6,648 nt of DNA, taken from the NCBI GenBank assembly GCA_016210495.1, contig JACQUC010000023.1:1-6648 (forward strand), read 5' to 3'. How positions within the stretch are numbered: position 1 is the stretch's first letter; each line of letters starts with the position of its first letter. Shown here piece by piece: positions 4,623 through 6,648 of the stretch. A program made the translations under genes and the position numbers. Below the pieces are notes generated by a model. It ran no database searches, was not told where the DNA came from, and worked only from the letters and a program-made list of their open reading frames with translations. Origin of the DNA: Chloroflexota bacterium. Lineage in GTDB: Bacteria > Chloroflexota > FW602-bin22 > JACPRP01.

Positions 4623-6461
4623 ATGTTGCAGCTCCCCAAGATCAATAAGTCAGCCCTGGCCTATGTGTGGCTCGGTCCAGAGGGTATGCCCAAGTCGTTG
4701 AGGCTAGAGTGGCGCTTCGTTGCCGTCCGCTGGATTGGCATAATATTCATGACACCGGGGCTACTGCTCGCTAAGCTTCCAAATGATACGCTGCTAGCCG
4801 CCTACGGTATTCTGGTGGTGGCCGGCGTTTACAACGCCGTAGTCCAGCGATTGATCCGGAAACGCCCGGCGGTGCTGACCAATGGCTATTTGACATCGCT
4901 GGGCGATGGTTTGCTCAACCTTGTCATGATCACATTGGGTGGCTTCGATTCCCCCTTTTACTATATCTTGTTTACCGTGACGATTTCCGCGGCCATGCGC
5001 TACGGCTACGCCCCGTCGCTCGGCATGGTGGGGTTGTTTGTTTCGTTCGATGTTTTGGAAAGCGTCGTGACCTCGGATCCCCTCGGCGCCGCGTTCTTCT
5101 TCCGCTCCGGCTTTCTGTTCATGACGGCCATCCTGGCTGGCTATTTGCGCGAGCAGCAATCTCGGGCTGAGCGTGCGCTGCGGGAACGACTGAGCCACGC
5201 CAACCTGCTCAACGAGGCAACCGCTATGTTGGGGGCAAGCCTGGAAATAGAGGACGTGCACCGTGCTCTGGCCGCGGCGGCTGCACATCTTTTTGGCGAT
5301 TGCTTTGCCATCGTGCAACATTCTGGGCATATCAACAACGACGAGGCTTACGATCTGCCGGTAATCCACTATCCGCCGTCAGAGTATCTGCCTGTGCACG
5401 AAGAGCTGCGCACACTAAGCGGACTCCAGGCGGGGGCGCACAGGATAGCGTCAGAGCGTGACGAGCTGTATGACCTGCAAACCCTTCCGTCCGGGCGCCA
5501 AGCAATCTTGATCCGTCTGGAAGTGCCCAAGCGGCAGACCTGGCTGACGATTTTGGCTTTGGCTATGCCGGGTGGGCGACCGGTACCCGTTCTTCCCAAA
5601 GATATCCTCAATTCGTTCGTAGAGCGGACGGCGCTGGCGATCGAAAACGCGGTGCTGTATCGTACGCTTGCCAGCCGCAGTTACGATCTGCAACGTGCGT
5701 ATGCCGACCTGGCAAGTGCTCACCAGGAACTGCTGCGCGTCGACGAGATGAAGACGGAGTTCGTCGCCAACGTCTCCCACGAGTTCCGCACGCCGCTGAC
5801 CTCCATTCGCTCGTTCTCCGAGATGCTGCTCTCGGACAACCACGATCCCGGTACGCAGCAGAGGTTCCTGGAGATCATCAACTCTGAAAGCGAGCGTCTC
5901 ACCCGCCTGGTAAGCGATGTCTTAGATATCGCCAGAATTGAGTCCGGCAATATGGAATGGCAAACGGCTATGCTCGATGTGACAGCCGTCATCCACCGGG
6001 CTGCGCGGGCGCACGCCGCTCTGATTGAGCGACAAGGTCTCGTCTTGCGGCAGGAGATAAGCGCCGACCTTCCACCCATATACGGCGACGCCGATCGCCT
6101 GTACCAGGTTGTCAGCAACCTCTTGGACAACGCTATCAAGTTCACGGACCACGGAACGATAACCTTGAGGGCCAAGCGTGAGAAAGGCCAAATAGTAGTG
6201 TCAGTAGAAGATACGGGACGTGGCATCGAGGCGGCCGACCAGGAGCGCATCTTCGAGAAGTTCCAGCAAGTGGGTGCGATGCTGACCGATAAGCCGGGTG
6301 GCACGGGCCTCGGCCTGGCGATCTGCCGCGAAATCGTCAAGCACCACAAGGGTCGCATCTGGGTTGAGTCGGAACCGGGTACAGGGAGCACTTTCAAGTT
6401 TTCATTGAAGATTCCGAAGCCTCTTCCCAAGCGGACAGAAGTTGCGATGGCCGCCGCCTAG
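4623..6461 (+). CDS. Membrane sensor histidine kinase with GAF-like domain
   Basis: This is an integral membrane sensor kinase that should autophosphorylate on His and pass the phosphate to a receiver, probably the one encoded just upstream. Counting from ATG 4623 (612 residues), five or six hydrophobic segments span about residues 33-175, including the loop GGFDSPFYYI. A charged, coiled-coil-like linker follows, then a GAF-like domain at about 195-348 ending in TALAIENAVLYRTL, then a second linker. The HisKA domain has His386 in NVSHEFRTPLTSI, with the ExxT phosphatase motif. The ATPase domain has the N box NLLDNAIKF (499-507), G1 DTGRGIE (530-536), F box FEKFQQV (544-550) and G2 GGTGLGLAI (559-567). 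All catalytic boxes are intact and there is no fused receiver. The N-terminus has little periplasmic sequence, so the signal may be sensed in the membrane or by the GAF domain. The reading frame extends upstream to 4536, but that part is repeat-derived. Confidence 0.92.
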   Translation: MLQLPKINKSALAYVWLGPEGMPKSLRLEWRFVAVRWIGIIFMTPGLLLAKLPNDTLLAAYGILVVAGVYNAVVQRLIRKRPAVLTNGYLTSLGDGLLNLVMITLGGFDSPFYYILFTVTISAAMRYGYAPSLGMVGLFVSFDVLESVVTSDPLGAAFFFRSGFLFMTAILAGYLREQQSRAERALRERLSHANLLNEATAMLGASLEIEDVHRALAAAAAHLFGDCFAIVQHSGHINNDEAYDLPVIHYPPSEYLPVHEELRTLSGLQAGAHRIASERDELYDLQTLPSGRQAILIRLEVPKRQTWLTILALAMPGGRPVPVLPKDILNSFVERTALAIENAVLYRTLASRSYDLQRAYADLASAHQELLRVDEMKTEFVANVSHEFRTPLTSIRSFSEMLLSDNHDPGTQQRFLEIINSESERLTRLVSDVLDIARIESGNMEWQTAMLDVTAVIHRAARAHAALIERQGLVLRQEISADLPPIYGDADRLYQVVSNLLDNAIKFTDHGTITLRAKREKGQIVVSVEDTGRGIEAADQERIFEKFQQVGAMLTDKPGGTGLGLAICREIVKHHKGRIWVESEPGTGSTFKFSLKIPKPLPKRTEVAMAAA

Positions 6462-6467
6462 CCTGTA

Positions 6468-6489
6468 GGGACGTTGCACGCAACGTCCC
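6468..6489. repeat. GTAGGGACG-type palindrome after the kinase gene
   Basis: GGGACGTTGC at 6468-6477 and GCAACGTCCC at 6480-6489 are perfectly complementary with two bases between them. The GTAGGG head starts at 6465, four bases after the kinase stop. The hairpin could act as a 3' end or stability structure, but no T-run follows. It belongs by appearance with the elements at 3977-4013 and 6554-6572. Confidence 0.7.
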
Positions 6490-6553
6490 ATAGGCATTAA
6501 GCTAAGGCGAATGCTGATTTCAGAGCCACCGGCCGGGGACGTCGTTAATGTAG

Positions 6554-6572
6554 GGGCGAACGGCGTTCGCCC
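6554..6572. repeat. GTAGGGGCG-type palindrome near the window end
   Basis: GGGCGAAC at 6554-6561 and GTTCGCCC at 6565-6572 form an 8-bp stem over a 3-base loop, again with a GTAGGG head (6550-6555). It is the second such element in the 187 bases after the kinase gene; the remainder of that stretch shows no supported gene. Confidence 0.65.
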
Positions 6573-6648
6573 GCATCGTTGGTACGAAGATACAAGAAAT
6601 CGCCGCGAACATTGACGAGGGGGCATCGTGCCAACGTTTTGCGCGCTA

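Noticed and set aside
5720..6430. Reverse-strand open frame of 236 codons opposite the kinase domain
   Set aside because: It lies fully opposite the HisKA and ATPase boxes, which are intact on the forward strand; no domain is visible in it.
6628..6648. Possible start of a further gene at GTG 6628 preceded by GAGGGGG
   Set aside because: Only seven codons are inside the window and the spacing to the ribosome-site-like run is only 4 bases; too little to support a gene.

Overview
The window is GC-rich bacterial DNA with five forward-strand genes and no convincing gene on the reverse strand. The organism is most likely an uncultured member of the Chloroflexota. This is an inference from two things: the class II plus class I diterpene synthase pair resembles the one known from Herpetosiphon, and the gaps hold short GTAGGG-type palindromes and a CCCTCTCC/GGAGAGGG element of kinds I associate with that phylum. 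No 16S or other marker gene is present to confirm it.

Layout. Positions 1-352 are non-coding leader. An operon-like run follows: a RibB-type 3,4-dihydroxy-2-butanone-4-phosphate synthase (353-1036), a class I terpene synthase (1033-2097, GTGA overlap with ribB) and a class II diterpene cyclase of the copalyl/kolavenyl diphosphate synthase type (2142-3884). A 186-base gap packed with hairpins (3885-4070) separates this from a two-component pair: a stand-alone CheY-like receiver (4071-4469) and a membrane-bound, GAF-containing hybrid-free histidine kinase (4623-6461). The two are separated by a repeat element. The last 187 bases hold two more short palindromes and no clear gene.

How the genes may work together. 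The class II enzyme carries DADD and should protonate and cyclise geranylgeranyl diphosphate. The class I enzyme carries DDVFD and NDLKSCDKE and should then ionise that bicyclic diphosphate to a diterpene alcohol or hydrocarbon. No prenyl transferase is present, so geranylgeranyl diphosphate must be supplied from elsewhere. The riboflavin-pathway gene at the head is the odd member. It keeps its catalytic residues, but its C-terminus looks like the start of a lost GTP cyclohydrolase II domain, so it may be a truncated ribBA tied translationally to the terpene synthase. Whether the two-component pair controls the cluster cannot be told from sequence.

The most interesting points are the ribB-diterpene synthase coupling, the truncated RibBA tail, the class I synthase lacking the usual pyrophosphate-sensor arginine, and the repeat that has supplied the last codons of that synthase.
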